A stretch of 64,000 nt of DNA from CAJXVA01 sp963761755 (GCA_963761755.1 CAVXIC010000039.1:930001-994000), one strand, 5' to 3'; positions 28,953 to 38,120 are shown, counted from the first letter of the stretch. Notes: generated by a model not told the origin, from the sequence alone. Made by a program: numbers and translations.

Positions 28953-30023
28953 ATGAAAGCTTGGACTTCGATCTTCCTTCCCAGTCTCCTGCTCGGACTC
29001 ACCGCCTGCGACGGCGACAGCGGCGCCGGAGGGTCGACCGGCATCGTTCCGAACGCCTCCAGCGGCCCGGCCGGCGCCACCGAAACGTCGACCACCGGTG
29101 AGGTGACCCCAGGCGAGACCACCACGTCCACCTCGGGCGACGACGTGACCACCACCCCCCACAGCGACGACGATGGACCGGAGCCCCCGGTCACCTTCGA
29201 CCTCGCGCCGCTGCCGGACTTCGGCGAGTTCGACGATGGCTGCAACGCGGTCGACTTCCTGTTCGTCATCGACAACTCCGGCAGCATGAGCACGCCGCAG
29301 GACAACCTGGTCGCCAACTTCCCGGCGTTCATCAACGGCATTCAAGCCACGCTGACCGACGTCGAGAGCTACCACGTCGGCATCGTGACGACGGACGACC
29401 ACAACAGCTTCACGCCCAGCAACCCACCGGAGTGTCGACAGCTCGGAGCGTTGGTCACCTCCACCGCGGGAACCAGCTCCAGCAACGCGGTGTGTGGACC
29501 GTACGCGGAGGGCTTCAACTACATCACCGAGGAAGACGACCTCACGACCTCGTTCTCCTGCGCGGCTCAGGTCGGAACATCCGGCGACGCGTATGAGCTC
29601 ACGATGAACGCGATGGAAGCCGCGATCAGCGAGGACCTCAACGCGGCCGGCGCGTGCAACGAAGGCTTCATCCGCGACGAGGCGCTGCTCGTCGTCGTGA
29701 TCATCACGGACGAGGCCGATGGCCCCGGCGATACCGAGCTGTACACCTCCACGGGAGACGCGGCCACCTGGTACCAGTCCGTCCTCGCGGCGAAGAACGA
29801 CATCCCCGAGAACGCCGCCGCGCTCGTGCTCACCAACTACGAAGGTGGCCCGTGCCCACCGTTCAGCGGCTACGACGACGGCGTCAACATGGTCGACTTC
29901 GCCAACCTCTTCGGCGAAAACGGCTTCACCGCCGGCATCTGCGAGCCCGACTACGGCCCCAGCTTCGCCGGCGCGACCGCGGTCATCGAGCAAGCCTGCG
30001 AGAACTTCATCCCGCCCGGCTAG
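28953..30023 (+). CDS. Lipoprotein with von Willebrand factor A domain
   Basis: The 356-residue product has lipobox GLTAC (Cys19), a Thr/Ser/Gly/Asp stalk to about residue 78, and a VWA domain. The MIDAS motif is D-N-S-G-S at residues 107-111 within FLFVIDNSGSMS, and later parts of the metal site are seen in VVIITDEADGPGD. Several Cys pairs suggest disulfide bonds. VWA lipoproteins with this stalk are common in myxobacterial surfaces and bind protein partners through a metal ion. ATG 28953 begins the signal peptide. Confidence 0.82.
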   Translation: MKAWTSIFLPSLLLGLTACDGDSGAGGSTGIVPNASSGPAGATETSTTGEVTPGETTTSTSGDDVTTTPHSDDDGPEPPVTFDLAPLPDFGEFDDGCNAVDFLFVIDNSGSMSTPQDNLVANFPAFINGIQATLTDVESYHVGIVTTDDHNSFTPSNPPECRQLGALVTSTAGTSSSNAVCGPYAEGFNYITEEDDLTTSFSCAAQVGTSGDAYELTMNAMEAAISEDLNAAGACNEGFIRDEALLVVVIITDEADGPGDTELYTSTGDAATWYQSVLAAKNDIPENAAALVLTNYEGGPCPPFSGYDDGVNMVDFANLFGENGFTAGICEPDYGPSFAGATAVIEQACENFIPPG

Positions 30024-30133
30024 GGCGGCGACCAGTTTGAGTTCGGCGCGTCAGGCCGCATTTGCAAACCTCGGGCGCGCGTACCGACCTCGGGCGCGCG
30101 CACCGAGAGGTCGCAGCTCTTCTTTCGCTGAGC

Positions 30134-31096
30134 TCAGTCCTCGCTCGGAAGGACGCTCAGGCGCTTCGTGTGGCGCGTCCAGGCGCGCTTGAAGGCGGAC
30201 GTTCCGGTGAGGTCGGCGCGGTCGCGATCGGTGACGCAGCCGATCTCGAGATCGGCGAGCACGGCCTCGAGGACGGCGCTGCCCTCCCGCCCGGGCATGG
30301 TGCGGGCGCGTTGCGCCTCTTTGGCCGTGACGCCCAAGGTCACGCGCAGCTCGAAGCTGCCGCGGCGGGTCGTGAACTCGGTCGGCAGCCCAGGGTCGGC
30401 CAGGACCAGCAGCGCACCGCCGGGGGACTCCTGCATGAGGTCGCTGGCGGGCAGGCGGTCGTGAACGCGGATGGGGCGCTCGGCGTTCATCGCGTAGCTG
30501 GCCAGCACGCTGAGCATTGCGACGGGCCACGGTGCATCGTCCGGCGCGGCAATCGCGAACTCGGGCCCGTGGTCTGCGTCGTGGTGCGCGTCCTCCTGGT
30601 GCTGCGGCTGGGAGACCCCGTGGGTCACGTACAGCCAGAACGACTGCTGTTCGTTGGGCGGGAAGCGCAGTAGGGCGAAGCCCGGGCTCAGCTCCCGCAG
30701 CGACGCGTTCGCCGGCAGGATCACCTCATCGGGCGGCGAGGTCTGCCCGAAGGCTTGGGCCAACGCCTCCTCCCGCGCCTTCATCGCGTCCTCATACCAA
30801 TCGACGGCGACGGGCTTCTTCTTCGCGATGGCCTTCTTCTTCGCGACGGTCTTCTTCTTCGCGACGGTCTTCTTCTTCGCGGCTGGCTTCTTCGCGGCTG
30901 GCTTCTTCGCGGCTGGCTTCTTCGCGACGGGCTTCTTCTTCGCGACGGTCTTCTTCTTCGCGACGGTCTTCTTCTTCGCGGCTGGCTTCTTCGCGACGGG
31001 CTTCTTCTTCGCGACGGTCTTCTTCTTCGCGACGGGCTTCTTCTTCGCGACGGGCTTCTTCACGACCTTCTTCCGGGGAGGTTCTGCCTTCGCCAC
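30134..31096 (-). CDS. SUFU-like domain protein with histone-H1-like basic N-terminus
   Basis: The 320-residue product starts at GTG 31096 with AKAEPPRKK and then about 85 residues of KKPVAKK/KKTVAKK/KKPAAKK repeats, as in bacterial histone-H1-like (AlgP, Hc1-type) tails. From about residue 97 there is a single domain with FALLRFPPNEQQSFWLYVTH, EFAIAAP, and FELRVTLGVTAKEAQRA, which fits the bacterial suppressor-of-fused (SUFU) family. The tail would bind nucleic acid or acidic polymers; SUFU domains occur in bacterial toxin-immunity settings and elsewhere. No signal peptide is seen. The SUFU call rests on pattern recognition and needs a profile search. Confidence 0.62.
   Translation of the reverse strand: MAKAEPPRKKVVKKPVAKKKPVAKKKTVAKKKPVAKKPAAKKKTVAKKKTVAKKKPVAKKPAAKKPAAKKPAAKKKTVAKKKTVAKKKAIAKKKPVAVDWYEDAMKAREEALAQAFGQTSPPDEVILPANASLRELSPGFALLRFPPNEQQSFWLYVTHGVSQPQHQEDAHHDADHGPEFAIAAPDDAPWPVAMLSVLASYAMNAERPIRVHDRLPASDLMQESPGGALLVLADPGLPTEFTTRRGSFELRVTLGVTAKEAQRARTMPGREGSAVLEAVLADLEIGCVTDRDRADLTGTSAFKRAWTRHTKRLSVLPSED
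30808..31064. repeat. Tandem Lys/Ala/Pro-coding repeats
   Basis: Imperfect 15- to 18-base units of the form ttcttcttcgcgacggtc and ttcttcgcggctggc repeat through this stretch. They encode the basic KKxxAKK tail of the SUFU-like protein on the minus strand. All units keep the frame, so tail length can vary by recombination or slippage. Confidence 0.85.
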
Positions 31097-31164
31097 CGAT
31101 GAGGAGTGTATCGCGAGGCGAACGTCTGCAGACCACCGATCCGCGATGCGTCGTTGGGGCGCGG

Positions 31165-32319
31165 CTACAGCGTGTATCCGGAGAGGTCCAACGATGTCGC
31201 CCCTGTGCCGGTCTCGATGCACGCGGACAGGACGAGCAGGTCACCTTCGTGCACCTTGGACTCCACGCCCCCTGCGCAGTCCTCCTGGCGCGCCGACCAC
31301 GAGAGTTCGGCTCCGTCCGTGAAGTGCCGAATCAGGAGGCCATCAGGGCACGGGGACCAGGGCGTTGCGCAGGCGGTCGCCTCCGGTTGATCGCGGAGGG
31401 TGAGCAGGGACGCGATGCCCCCGGGGGTGGCCACCACGGTTCCGCCCGCGATCGCGCCGGGATCGTCCAGGCTCCACTGTAGGTCGCCGTTGCCATCGAG
31501 CTGGTGGACGTCGGTCGGCACGGGCGACGAGGCGAGGACGACGGCATCCCCATCGACGGTGAGCGCATAGCCCTGTTCGGGCGCGGACTCGATCTCCGAG
31601 ACGGTCTCGCCCAGCACATCCCCGCCCTCGTCGATCCGAGCCGCCCACCACCGCGCGACGAGGTCGTCACGGATTGCACCGCCGACCCAGACGACCCCCT
31701 GAGCGTTCACCCCCAGCCCGCCCACGACCCGGTCGCCTGGACCGATGGGGTCCAGCTGCGTTTCCCACAGCATCTCCCCTGCGGACGAGATCCGGCGGAC
31801 GAGCGCGTGGCGCGGGGTACCGTCTTGCGGGCTGGAGTCGCCCGCGAGGAGCAGGTCGGGGCCGATCGCCGCCAGGTGTGCAAATCCTTCGGCGGGCGCC
31901 GACCACAGGATCGAACCGTCGGCGGCACGAAACTCCACGCGGGGCTCTGCGGAGAGGATCAAGACCCCGACCCCGGCCGACGTCGCTGCGATGTCTCGAG
32001 CAAACTCCCCCTGCGAAAGTGTTTGAGACCAGCGCAGCTCCCCGTCCGCATCGACCACCCCGAGCCACCCTGGGACGGACTCCTCCGGGTCGTAGGTCTC
32101 CAGCTCGACGCGCGCAGCTCCGATCCAGATCGACGCGTCGTCGGTCACCTCGAAGGTCGTCGGCGCGAGCTCGGGGAGCGCAACGAGGTGGGTGCGCGTC
32201 CCGGAGGGCAACGGCGGAGCATCGGAGCCCAGCGACTCGGGCGCGGTCTCACAGGCCGCGGGGGCCAGGGCGAGGAGCAAGGGGAGCAGGAACGGGCAAG
32301 GACGTGTCGTCGAGGTCAT
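31165..32319 (-). CDS. Lipoprotein, probable beta-propeller (module 2)
   Basis: The 384-residue product has a signal peptide with lipobox LAPAAC and then repeated beta-rich segments containing an Asp-Gly-(x)-W pattern (ADGELRWSQ, ADGSILWSA, GNGDLQWSLD), as in PQQ or Kelch-like propellers. It follows the anti-sigma gene of the second ECF module by 37 bases on the same strand, the same position the Cys-rich lipoprotein has in module 1. It may be a surface component of the signalling system or a member of its regulon; this is inferred from order only. Confidence 0.68.
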   Translation of the reverse strand: MTSTTRPCPFLLPLLLALAPAACETAPESLGSDAPPLPSGTRTHLVALPELAPTTFEVTDDASIWIGAARVELETYDPEESVPGWLGVVDADGELRWSQTLSQGEFARDIAATSAGVGVLILSAEPRVEFRAADGSILWSAPAEGFAHLAAIGPDLLLAGDSSPQDGTPRHALVRRISSAGEMLWETQLDPIGPGDRVVGGLGVNAQGVVWVGGAIRDDLVARWWAARIDEGGDVLGETVSEIESAPEQGYALTVDGDAVVLASSPVPTDVHQLDGNGDLQWSLDDPGAIAGGTVVATPGGIASLLTLRDQPEATACATPWSPCPDGLLIRHFTDGAELSWSARQEDCAGGVESKVHEGDLLVLSACIETGTGATSLDLSGYTL

Positions 32320-32356
32320 GGAAGCGAACCTGAGTCGCGATCGAGCGGACGATCCG

Positions 32357-33142
32357 TCACTGCGCCGAGAGTTTGCACTGGTCCGCGACCCGCGGGGAGG
32401 GCCCAGATCGCTGGAGGAACGCGCGGGCGGCTCCCCGGGCCTCCGGCTCGTCGAGCAGACAAGCGGCGACGTGCAGCAGGGCCTCACGTTCGCGCGCGAG
32501 TTGGCCGGTCGGAAACTGCAGCGCGTGGGTGCGCAGGTGCGTCCGGGCTGCGGCGGCATCTCCACGTACCAACGCTGCGTTCGCGCGCGCGACCAGCCGG
32601 GCTTCGTCGGTCAACCCCGGCCCCGACTCGGGGTTGGGCACGGCAGCGGGGACGGGGGTGCGGTCGGATGACGGATCCCCGGGGCGCGCGGGCGAAACGG
32701 GGGCGGTCGGGGTCGCAACCGTCGGCATCGTTGGAGGTGCAGCGACCGCAGCGGGATGGGCAAGATGGGCGAGATGGGCGAGATGGGCGGGATGGGCGGG
32801 ATGGACGGGGGTAGGAGCTGGGACGGCGGGAGATGGGGCCGCGGCAACGGTCGGCGGCGGCGACGTGGTTCCCGGGTCCGTGGTGGCGCCCACGAACGCC
32901 GCGGTGAGGCCAGCGGCGATGAGCACCGCGGCGGCCACCTTCGCCGCGACGGCTGCCGTGCCCGCAGCCCCCGCGCTGCCCTCGGCTGGGGTTGGAGCCG
33001 ATTCCGCGCCGGGCGGCACGGGTGGTGTCTGCAGTCGTGCGACCAGCCGAGCCTGAGACCGAGCGCGGGTGCCGGCGCTGGGCTTGGACTGCTCCATCGC
33101 CGCGCGGACGAGCTGTCGGACGTCCGGATCAGAGGCGGTCAT
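32357..33142 (-). CDS. Membrane anti-sigma-like protein (module 2)
   Basis: The 261-residue product resembles the protein at 6204-6974 in layout: a cytoplasmic N-terminus of about 60 residues, one membrane segment at about residues 60-85 (AAVAAKVAAAVLIAAGLTAAF), a Pro/Ala/His linker with a repeated HPAHLAHLAH stretch, and a C-terminal helical region (ANAALVRGDAAAARTHLRTH) of TPR type. It overlaps the sigma gene by 14 bases. Identity between the two copies is low outside the shared plan. The inhibitor role is inferred from position. Confidence 0.68.
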   Translation of the reverse strand: MTASDPDVRQLVRAAMEQSKPSAGTRARSQARLVARLQTPPVPPGAESAPTPAEGSAGAAGTAAVAAKVAAAVLIAAGLTAAFVGATTDPGTTSPPPTVAAAPSPAVPAPTPVHPAHPAHLAHLAHLAHPAAVAAPPTMPTVATPTAPVSPARPGDPSSDRTPVPAAVPNPESGPGLTDEARLVARANAALVRGDAAAARTHLRTHALQFPTGQLAREREALLHVAACLLDEPEARGAARAFLQRSGPSPRVADQCKLSAQ

Positions 33143-33704
33143 CGTGCTCTCCTCGAGGGGTGTCGGTGGCGATACGGTCTGCGACGGTCTTGCGCGCCAA
33201 GCGAAGCCTCGAGTAGACCGTGTTGAGGTTGATGCTCAGGAGCGCCGCGATCTCCGGTGCGCTCAGACCTGCGACCTCGATCAACACGAAGACCTCTCGC
33301 TGCGCAGCCGGCAGCTCGCGCAGGTAGGCATCGAGCCGCTCCAGCTCGCTGCGCTGGCACGCCTGCGCCTCCGGGGACGCGGACGGGGCCGGCAGGGGTG
33401 CGGAGATGGGATCGAGGCGGTTCCGAGCGACCTGGGCCCGATGGCGACGCCCGATGTTGATCGCGATTCCGTGAAGCAGCGTCCGCACGTGTGACTCGCG
33501 CCGAAACTGCAGCCTTCGGCGATAGAGCACCATGAAAACGTCCTGCGTCGCGTCGTCCAGAGAGCCGGCGGCCACCCCCAATCGGCCCAAGAGCCCCCAC
33601 ACGTAGTCGAAGTACCGGGCGTACGCGGCTTCGACCCAAGCGCGAAGTTCGGGCTCGGACGGCGCTTGGGGATCGCCCACCGCCCTGAGTCTCGAACGGG
33701 CCAT
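33129..33704 (-). CDS. ECF-type RNA polymerase sigma factor (module 2)
   Basis: The 191-residue protein has region 2 at about residues 30-95 (SLDDATQDVFMVLYRRRLQF, LLHGIAINIGRRHR) and region 4 at about 122-180 with the helix-turn-helix LSAPEIAALLSINLNTVYSR. It is a paralogue of the sigma factor at 6971-7579. ATG 33704 is preferred over the ATG at 33746 because the extra N-terminal residues are unlike the family and would overlap the upstream gene. The operon order secreted protein, sigma, anti-sigma, lipoprotein matches module 1. Confidence 0.86.
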   Translation of the reverse strand: MARSRLRAVGDPQAPSEPELRAWVEAAYARYFDYVWGLLGRLGVAAGSLDDATQDVFMVLYRRRLQFRRESHVRTLLHGIAINIGRRHRAQVARNRLDPISAPLPAPSASPEAQACQRSELERLDAYLRELPAAQREVFVLIEVAGLSAPEIAALLSINLNTVYSRLRLARKTVADRIATDTPRGEHDDRL

Positions 33705-33711
33705 CGATCCG

Positions 33712-34660
33712 TCACGGCAAGCGCCAGAAAAACGCGACCAGCCCACGAACGAGTACCCCAGGGGTACGCGTCAGAGGTGCGCGTTCCCCGACGTTGAACG
33801 CGGGTCTGAGCAGGGCGGCCGCGCCTTGAGCTTCGAGGCCGACCTCGAGTCGCTCCGACAGGGCTGCGCGAACGCCCGCGTCGAGCCGCAGGCTCACCCA
33901 CGGCTCGGTCCCGCGCCGCGTGCGAAACGCTCCCACCCCCACCCCCGCCAACGCCCCGGCTTCTGCGCCGGCGCACACAGGCACCGCAATGCGGTCGGTC
34001 CCCAGCACGCCGCAGCCGACCGCCGCGACCGAGACGCTCTGGAACCTGCCCCCGGCAACCCCACCCGCGTACCGAAGCGTGCGCGGCGGGTGGTAGACCG
34101 CGTCGACGCCGAACTCCCACCGGCGGCGGCCGGATCGATGGCGGACGGCGATCGCTGCGGCCGCCGCGGCGATCGGTCCCCAGCCCACGCCGCCGAGGAT
34201 GCCGAGTCGGTGGCGCAGCGTTCCGCGTGGGGGCCCGTCCTCCCCCGCTGGCAGCGGCGGCGCGCACGATGAGGCGCTGTGGGGGCTCGGCAGGCGTCCG
34301 TGCCGGGGTCTCCGCGGGCGGCGGCGCCGGGGTTGGAACGTCGGGCAAGGACTCGACCGTCCGCACGGACTGCGAGGCCACTGCTTCGACCGCAAGCACC
34401 ACCGCGACCGCACGGGCCAGCCCCTCGCAGTCGGGGTCGGTCAGGCTCCGAGGCTCGCCGCCAGCCTCGACCCGAGCCACCCACCCCTCCGCGCCGGGTT
34501 CGATGGTGACGGCGGCGTTGATGCTGGCCTCGCGTCCAGCGAGGGCTTCCTCGAACCAACCCAGGGCGCGGTCGCGATCCGGACACGCCGGCGGTACGGT
34601 CCAACGCAGCTCCGTGGCGTCGGGCGATAGGAGCGAGGCGAGCGCCAAGACGAGGAGCAT
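33712..34660 (-). CDS. Secreted LRW-x-x-P protein of module 2; apparent frameshift
   Basis: The first frame starts at ATG 34660 with a signal peptide (LLVLALASLLSPDA), then ELRWTVPPACP and DPDCEGLARAVAVVLAVEAV, and a Pro-rich linker. The second frame takes over near 34245 with GEDGPPRGTLRHRLGILGGV and continues to 33712 as a Gly-rich barrel-like domain (VPVCAGAEAGALAGVGVGAF). The join needs a +1 shift at a run of five C (34242-34246, plus strand). It is the paralogue of the gene at 7576-8519, with the same conserved LRW, CP and C-x-x-L-A motifs, and it also breaks between its two domains. It lies 7 bases upstream of the sigma gene. Confidence 0.58.
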
Positions 34661-34768
34661 GGGCGGGGCAAACGAGATCGGGCGGTTCCGGAACGTTGGG
34701 CTCAGCGTGCTCCAGCATGGAGCGCAGACGACAGCGAAGGACGCATGGCCGGCACTGTACCGGACACC

Positions 34769-35257
34769 TCAAAGCGACTCGGAAAGCTCGTACCAACACG
34801 CCTCGCAGGTCCTTCCATTCGCGGCGACGATGTGCCGCTGTCGTCCGAAGCTCTTGGACTGGAACCCGTAGGGGGAGCGGACCTCCAGCGTGAGCGAGTG
34901 CGGGCCGGGGCTCTCGTCTTCGCCCCGGTCCACCTCGAGGACCAGTGCGCGGGGTCCGTTGGATGGACCGGAGACCATGAGCTCGAGCGTCCAGCCTTCG
35001 AGACCGACGCGGTCCGTCTGCGTGCAGCTGACCTCGGGGTCGGACACGCTGCACTCGAAGTCGACCGAGTCATCGTCGGCCTCGAGCGAGACCTCGTACG
35101 ATGCAGTGCCGAAGCCGACGGCGAGGGGAATCTCGACGCTCCCCGAGAGGTCGCATGGAGGGTCGGGATCGCAGTCCGAGCTGGAGCTGGAGTCCCCGCA
35201 GCCAGGGAGCAAGAAGAACGCGAGGGCAAGATGACCGACCAATCCTTGGATGGACAT
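34769..35257 (-). CDS. Small lipoprotein of unknown function
   Basis: The 162-residue product has lipobox LLPGC, a short Ser/Asp linker and a beta-rich domain with six cysteines after the lipid site (ECSVSDPEVSC, RTCEACWYEL). A TACACT box lies 8 bases before the ATG and no ribosome site is seen. It is divergent from the next lipoprotein gene. No family is recognised. Confidence 0.65.
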   Translation of the reverse strand: MSIQGLVGHLALAFFLLPGCGDSSSSSDCDPDPPCDLSGSVEIPLAVGFGTASYEVSLEADDDSVDFECSVSDPEVSCTQTDRVGLEGWTLELMVSGPSNGPRALVLEVDRGEDESPGPHSLTLEVRSPYGFQSKSFGRQRHIVAANGRTCEACWYELSESL

Positions 35258-35265
35258 TGGGTAGC

Positions 35266-35271
35266 AGTGTA
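35266..35271 (-). promoter_or_regulatory. -10 box TACACT before the 35257 gene
   Basis: On the minus strand TACACT ends 8 bases before the ATG at 35257. With no Shine-Dalgarno sequence in between, the transcript is probably leaderless or nearly so. Confidence 0.38.
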
Positions 35272-35334
35272 GCGCCGGCCCTCGGGCCACGCCCGTGGCC
35301 CAAGGCGCCCCGAAGCGGCTACCATCGCCGCACG

Positions 35335-35889
35335 ATGATGCGTCTCGCGGCCCTGCTCTCGTTGGTCACCGCGTGCCGCCCCATGTCCGCCCCACCCCTG
35401 CCACCGCCGCCGCCCACCCCTTCGGTCGGCGGCCTTGCGCCCCTCACCGAGCCCGGGGAGAACGAGGTCGTCGAGACCGAAGCGGGCCTCGAGCCTGCGC
35501 CTCCGGCCGGATTTCCGCTGCCCTCTGGGGTCACCGTCGTCGACGTCACCGACGGCGGCGGCACGGCGGCATCATTCCTGTGGCGGGCATGGTTCGCGGG
35601 GGACCCCTACGATCCGCGGGTCACCGAGCGCGTTGGAGAATGGTCCGAGGACGGGATCCAGCGCAACGCCACCGAGGCCGCCTACGAACTCTACCTCGAG
35701 GACGTCCGCGACGCTGGCTTCTCCACCGAGAGCTTCGACTTCGCACAGGCGCGTGGGTTCGACTTCATGTTCTCCGACGAGGAGCCCCCCCTCGACGGAA
35801 TGGTGCGTTTGACTCCAGGCGACCCCGACGACCCCGACGCCCCCGACACCCAGGTAATCGAGGTGTTCGTCGGACCCCGCGGCGGTTGA
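35335..35889 (+). CDS. Small lipoprotein of unknown function
   Basis: The 184-residue product begins MMRLAALLSLVTAC, a short signal peptide and lipobox. A Pro-rich linker (PPLPPPPPTPS) leads to an acidic domain of about 130 residues (DFAQARGFDFMFSDEEPPLD, ending DDPDAPDTQVIEVFVG). A TACCAT box ends 9 bases before the start. I recognise no family. Confidence 0.62.
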   Translation: MMRLAALLSLVTACRPMSAPPLPPPPPTPSVGGLAPLTEPGENEVVETEAGLEPAPPAGFPLPSGVTVVDVTDGGGTAASFLWRAWFAGDPYDPRVTERVGEWSEDGIQRNATEAAYELYLEDVRDAGFSTESFDFAQARGFDFMFSDEEPPLDGMVRLTPGDPDDPDAPDTQVIEVFVGPRGG

Positions 35890-36082
35890 GCCGGCCCCCA
35901 CGTGGCACCGAGCGCATGCGCTCACGCGAGCGAGGGTGCTCGCTCGTTGCGCAGACGGACACCGACAACGCCACGATCGGTCGTCTCGCCGGAATGGCCT
36001 CGATCTTGCTCCGTGTGAACGCGTCGACCGGGCCGGCGTGGAGCAGCGGAGTCTCCGTCGACCGTCCGTCAGGAGCACAGTT

Positions 36083-36691
36083 TTGAAACCGCATCGTTCA
36101 AACGTGATCGGCCTCCTTTCAACCGCGACCATCGGACTGATGCTCGCTGCTTGCGTGGTCGAAAACCCGGCCTACGACCAGGCCAGCGACCAGGACGCAT
36201 CCGACGCGGGAGCGTCCGAGGTCTCGGGTCCAGCCGCCGAGGTCTCGGACACGGGGTCGCAGGATTCGATGACGTCCGGGGACACGGGAGCCGGCACGAC
36301 GTCGCAGGACGCGAGCGAGGGAGGCCCTGCAAGCAGCGGTCCTCAGCAGTCTGCGACCTCGGGCGGCACGGGGTCGACCAGCGCCATCACCTCCTCCACG
36401 ACCGGAGGTACCGGCACCATGGGGCCTGTGGAACCGGGCGACCTCGGACAGGCATGCGCCCAGAGCGACGGGTGCGATGCGCTGGGCGGTGGCGTGGAGT
36501 GCTGCGAGGCGGCGCAATGTATGGGTACGTGCATGGTCCCCTGCAGCGACGACGAGGAGTGCCCCTTCGCCGGCATGGCCTGTCACCACGACTACTGCCT
36601 GTTTCCGTGCGACGAAACCGACGATGACTGCGCCGACTGGCCCGGCTTCACCTGCCAACACGGCGGCCGGACCTTCTGCGAGAACGACTGA
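36083..36691 (+). CDS. Lipoprotein with Ser/Thr stalk and Cys-rich knot-like domain (TTG start)
   Basis: The 202-residue product starts at TTG 36083, 7 bases after an AGGAG ribosome site that decides the start. The signal peptide ends in lipobox MLAAC. A stalk of about 85 residues rich in Ser, Thr, Gly and Asp follows, then a C-terminal domain of about 80 residues with 14 cysteines (ACAQSDGCDALGGGVECCEA, DEECPFAGMACHHDYCLFPC). The spacing resembles small disulfide-rich modules seen in myxobacterial surface proteins. The ferritin-like lipoprotein gene follows after 73 bases. Confidence 0.68.
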   Translation: MKPHRSNVIGLLSTATIGLMLAACVVENPAYDQASDQDASDAGASEVSGPAAEVSDTGSQDSMTSGDTGAGTTSQDASEGGPASSGPQQSATSGGTGSTSAITSSTTGGTGTMGPVEPGDLGQACAQSDGCDALGGGVECCEAAQCMGTCMVPCSDDEECPFAGMACHHDYCLFPCDETDDDCADWPGFTCQHGGRTFCEND

Positions 36692-36764
36692 GCGAACGCC
36701 CGCGCAGGGAACTCGAGCGGCAGCGGGTTTGCCACGACCGCTTCGAAGAGAGACCCTCATCCTC

Positions 36765-38120
36765 ATGCAGTGGATCGACGTCGCCGAGAGGCTGAAGGCT
36801 GCAGTGGCAGTCGGGCTCGCGATGGGTGGCGCAGGGTGTGGGCCCGCCATCGACCCCGATGGTGGCGAGACGGGTGCGATGTCGGGCACCGGCACCAGCA
36901 GCGGCACCACGACCGGCAGTTTCCCCGCCACCACGGCGATCCCGACCAGCACCTCGGGCGAACCCACCGGCGTCAGCACCACGGCGCAGGGTGACGGCCC
37001 CCGTTTCGACGTTGGGGGCGGGTTCGACATCGGAGCAATCCCCGATGTCGGCGAGTTCCAGGTCCCCTGCGCTCCGGTGGACGGAGCCCCCGAGTGCGAA
37101 GGCATCGGCGCCGAGGTCTTGCATCCCATTTGCGTGGACCGCATCGGGGACACGACGTGCGACCAGGTGCCCGAAGCCGACTTCTTCGACGCTGCGTGGA
37201 GCTGCCTCGACTGCAGCGCGACCCCCGTGCGGCTTACGTGTGAGCGATTCACGCTCGATGACGCGACGTGCTGCTCTTGGATGGTGCTCCAACCCGGCCC
37301 GTCCTGTCCGGGCCGGCCCTTCGTCGTCGATGGGCGGCCCCGCGTTCCCGAGGTCATCCGCCGCGACGATTGGTCGCGTCCGTGCTCCCCCAGCGTGGAC
37401 GCACTCTCGGACTCGACCCGGTCCGTCTTGGCCCGAGCGTGGGCGGCCGAGGGATGCCACGAGGCGGCCTCCGTCGCGTCGTTCTCCCGCTTCGTCCTGC
37501 AGCTGATCAGCTTGGGCGCGCCATCGTCTCTGATCGTCCGCGCGCAGTCCGCGATGGCGGACGAGGTCGAGCACGCGCGCACCTTCTTTGGCCTCGCCCA
37601 CGCCTACGGCGGCGTGCAGCAGGGCCCCGACGTGCTGTGCGTCGAGGGCTCGCTCGACGGCGCCTCGGATCCCATCGCATGCGCCGTATCCTTGGCGACC
37701 GAGGGATGCATCGCCGAGACCATCTCCGCCATGCAGCTCGGGTTCGCGGCGGCTCGCGCCACCGATCCGGAGGTTGCGGCGCTGCTCTCGGAGATCGCCG
37801 AGCAAGAACTTCGTCACGCCGAGCTCGCCTGGTCCGCACTCGCGTGGATGCTGCAGCGGGGTGACGCCTCCGTGCGCGCCGCCGTGGCGAACGCGTTCGC
37901 GCGGGCCCAAGACGCGGTGCCTCGTGCGGTGTCGATCTCCGACGGGCTGGACCCGCAGGTCCTCGTCGCGGTTGGCCGCCTCACCGCCGCACAGCGACTC
38001 GACGCCGCTCAGCGAGCGCTCGAGCGCTGTGTCGCCCCTGCCGCGGCGTCTGCGCTTCAGCCGTGGACGGTGACCGCGGAGTTCATTCGCCCGTGCTGGG
38101 CACCCCGTAGTCGGGGCTGA
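36765..38120 (+). CDS. Lipoprotein with ferritin-like domain
   Basis: The 451-residue product has a signal region with lipobox GGAGC, a Thr/Ser/Gly stalk to about residue 75, a Cys-rich part (about 90-190) and a helical C-terminal domain. The helices carry paired motifs MADEVEHARTFFGLAHAYGG and LLSEIAEQELRHAELAWSAL, that is E-x-x-H-A signatures of ferritin-like di-iron proteins. A di-iron site on a surface or periplasmic lipoprotein is unusual. Oxidase, iron-storage or structural roles cannot be told apart. Its last 38 bases overlap the convergent gene at 38083. Confidence 0.68.
   Translation: MQWIDVAERLKAAVAVGLAMGGAGCGPAIDPDGGETGAMSGTGTSSGTTTGSFPATTAIPTSTSGEPTGVSTTAQGDGPRFDVGGGFDIGAIPDVGEFQVPCAPVDGAPECEGIGAEVLHPICVDRIGDTTCDQVPEADFFDAAWSCLDCSATPVRLTCERFTLDDATCCSWMVLQPGPSCPGRPFVVDGRPRVPEVIRRDDWSRPCSPSVDALSDSTRSVLARAWAAEGCHEAASVASFSRFVLQLISLGAPSSLIVRAQSAMADEVEHARTFFGLAHAYGGVQQGPDVLCVEGSLDGASDPIACAVSLATEGCIAETISAMQLGFAAARATDPEVAALLSEIAEQELRHAELAWSALAWMLQRGDASVRAAVANAFARAQDAVPRAVSISDGLDPQVLVAVGRLTAAQRLDAAQRALERCVAPAAASALQPWTVTAEFIRPCWAPRSRG

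Noticed and set aside
30808..31064. Repeat block considered as a CRISPR array
   Set aside because: The units are short, adjoin without spacers, and encode a continuous Lys/Ala/Pro tail.
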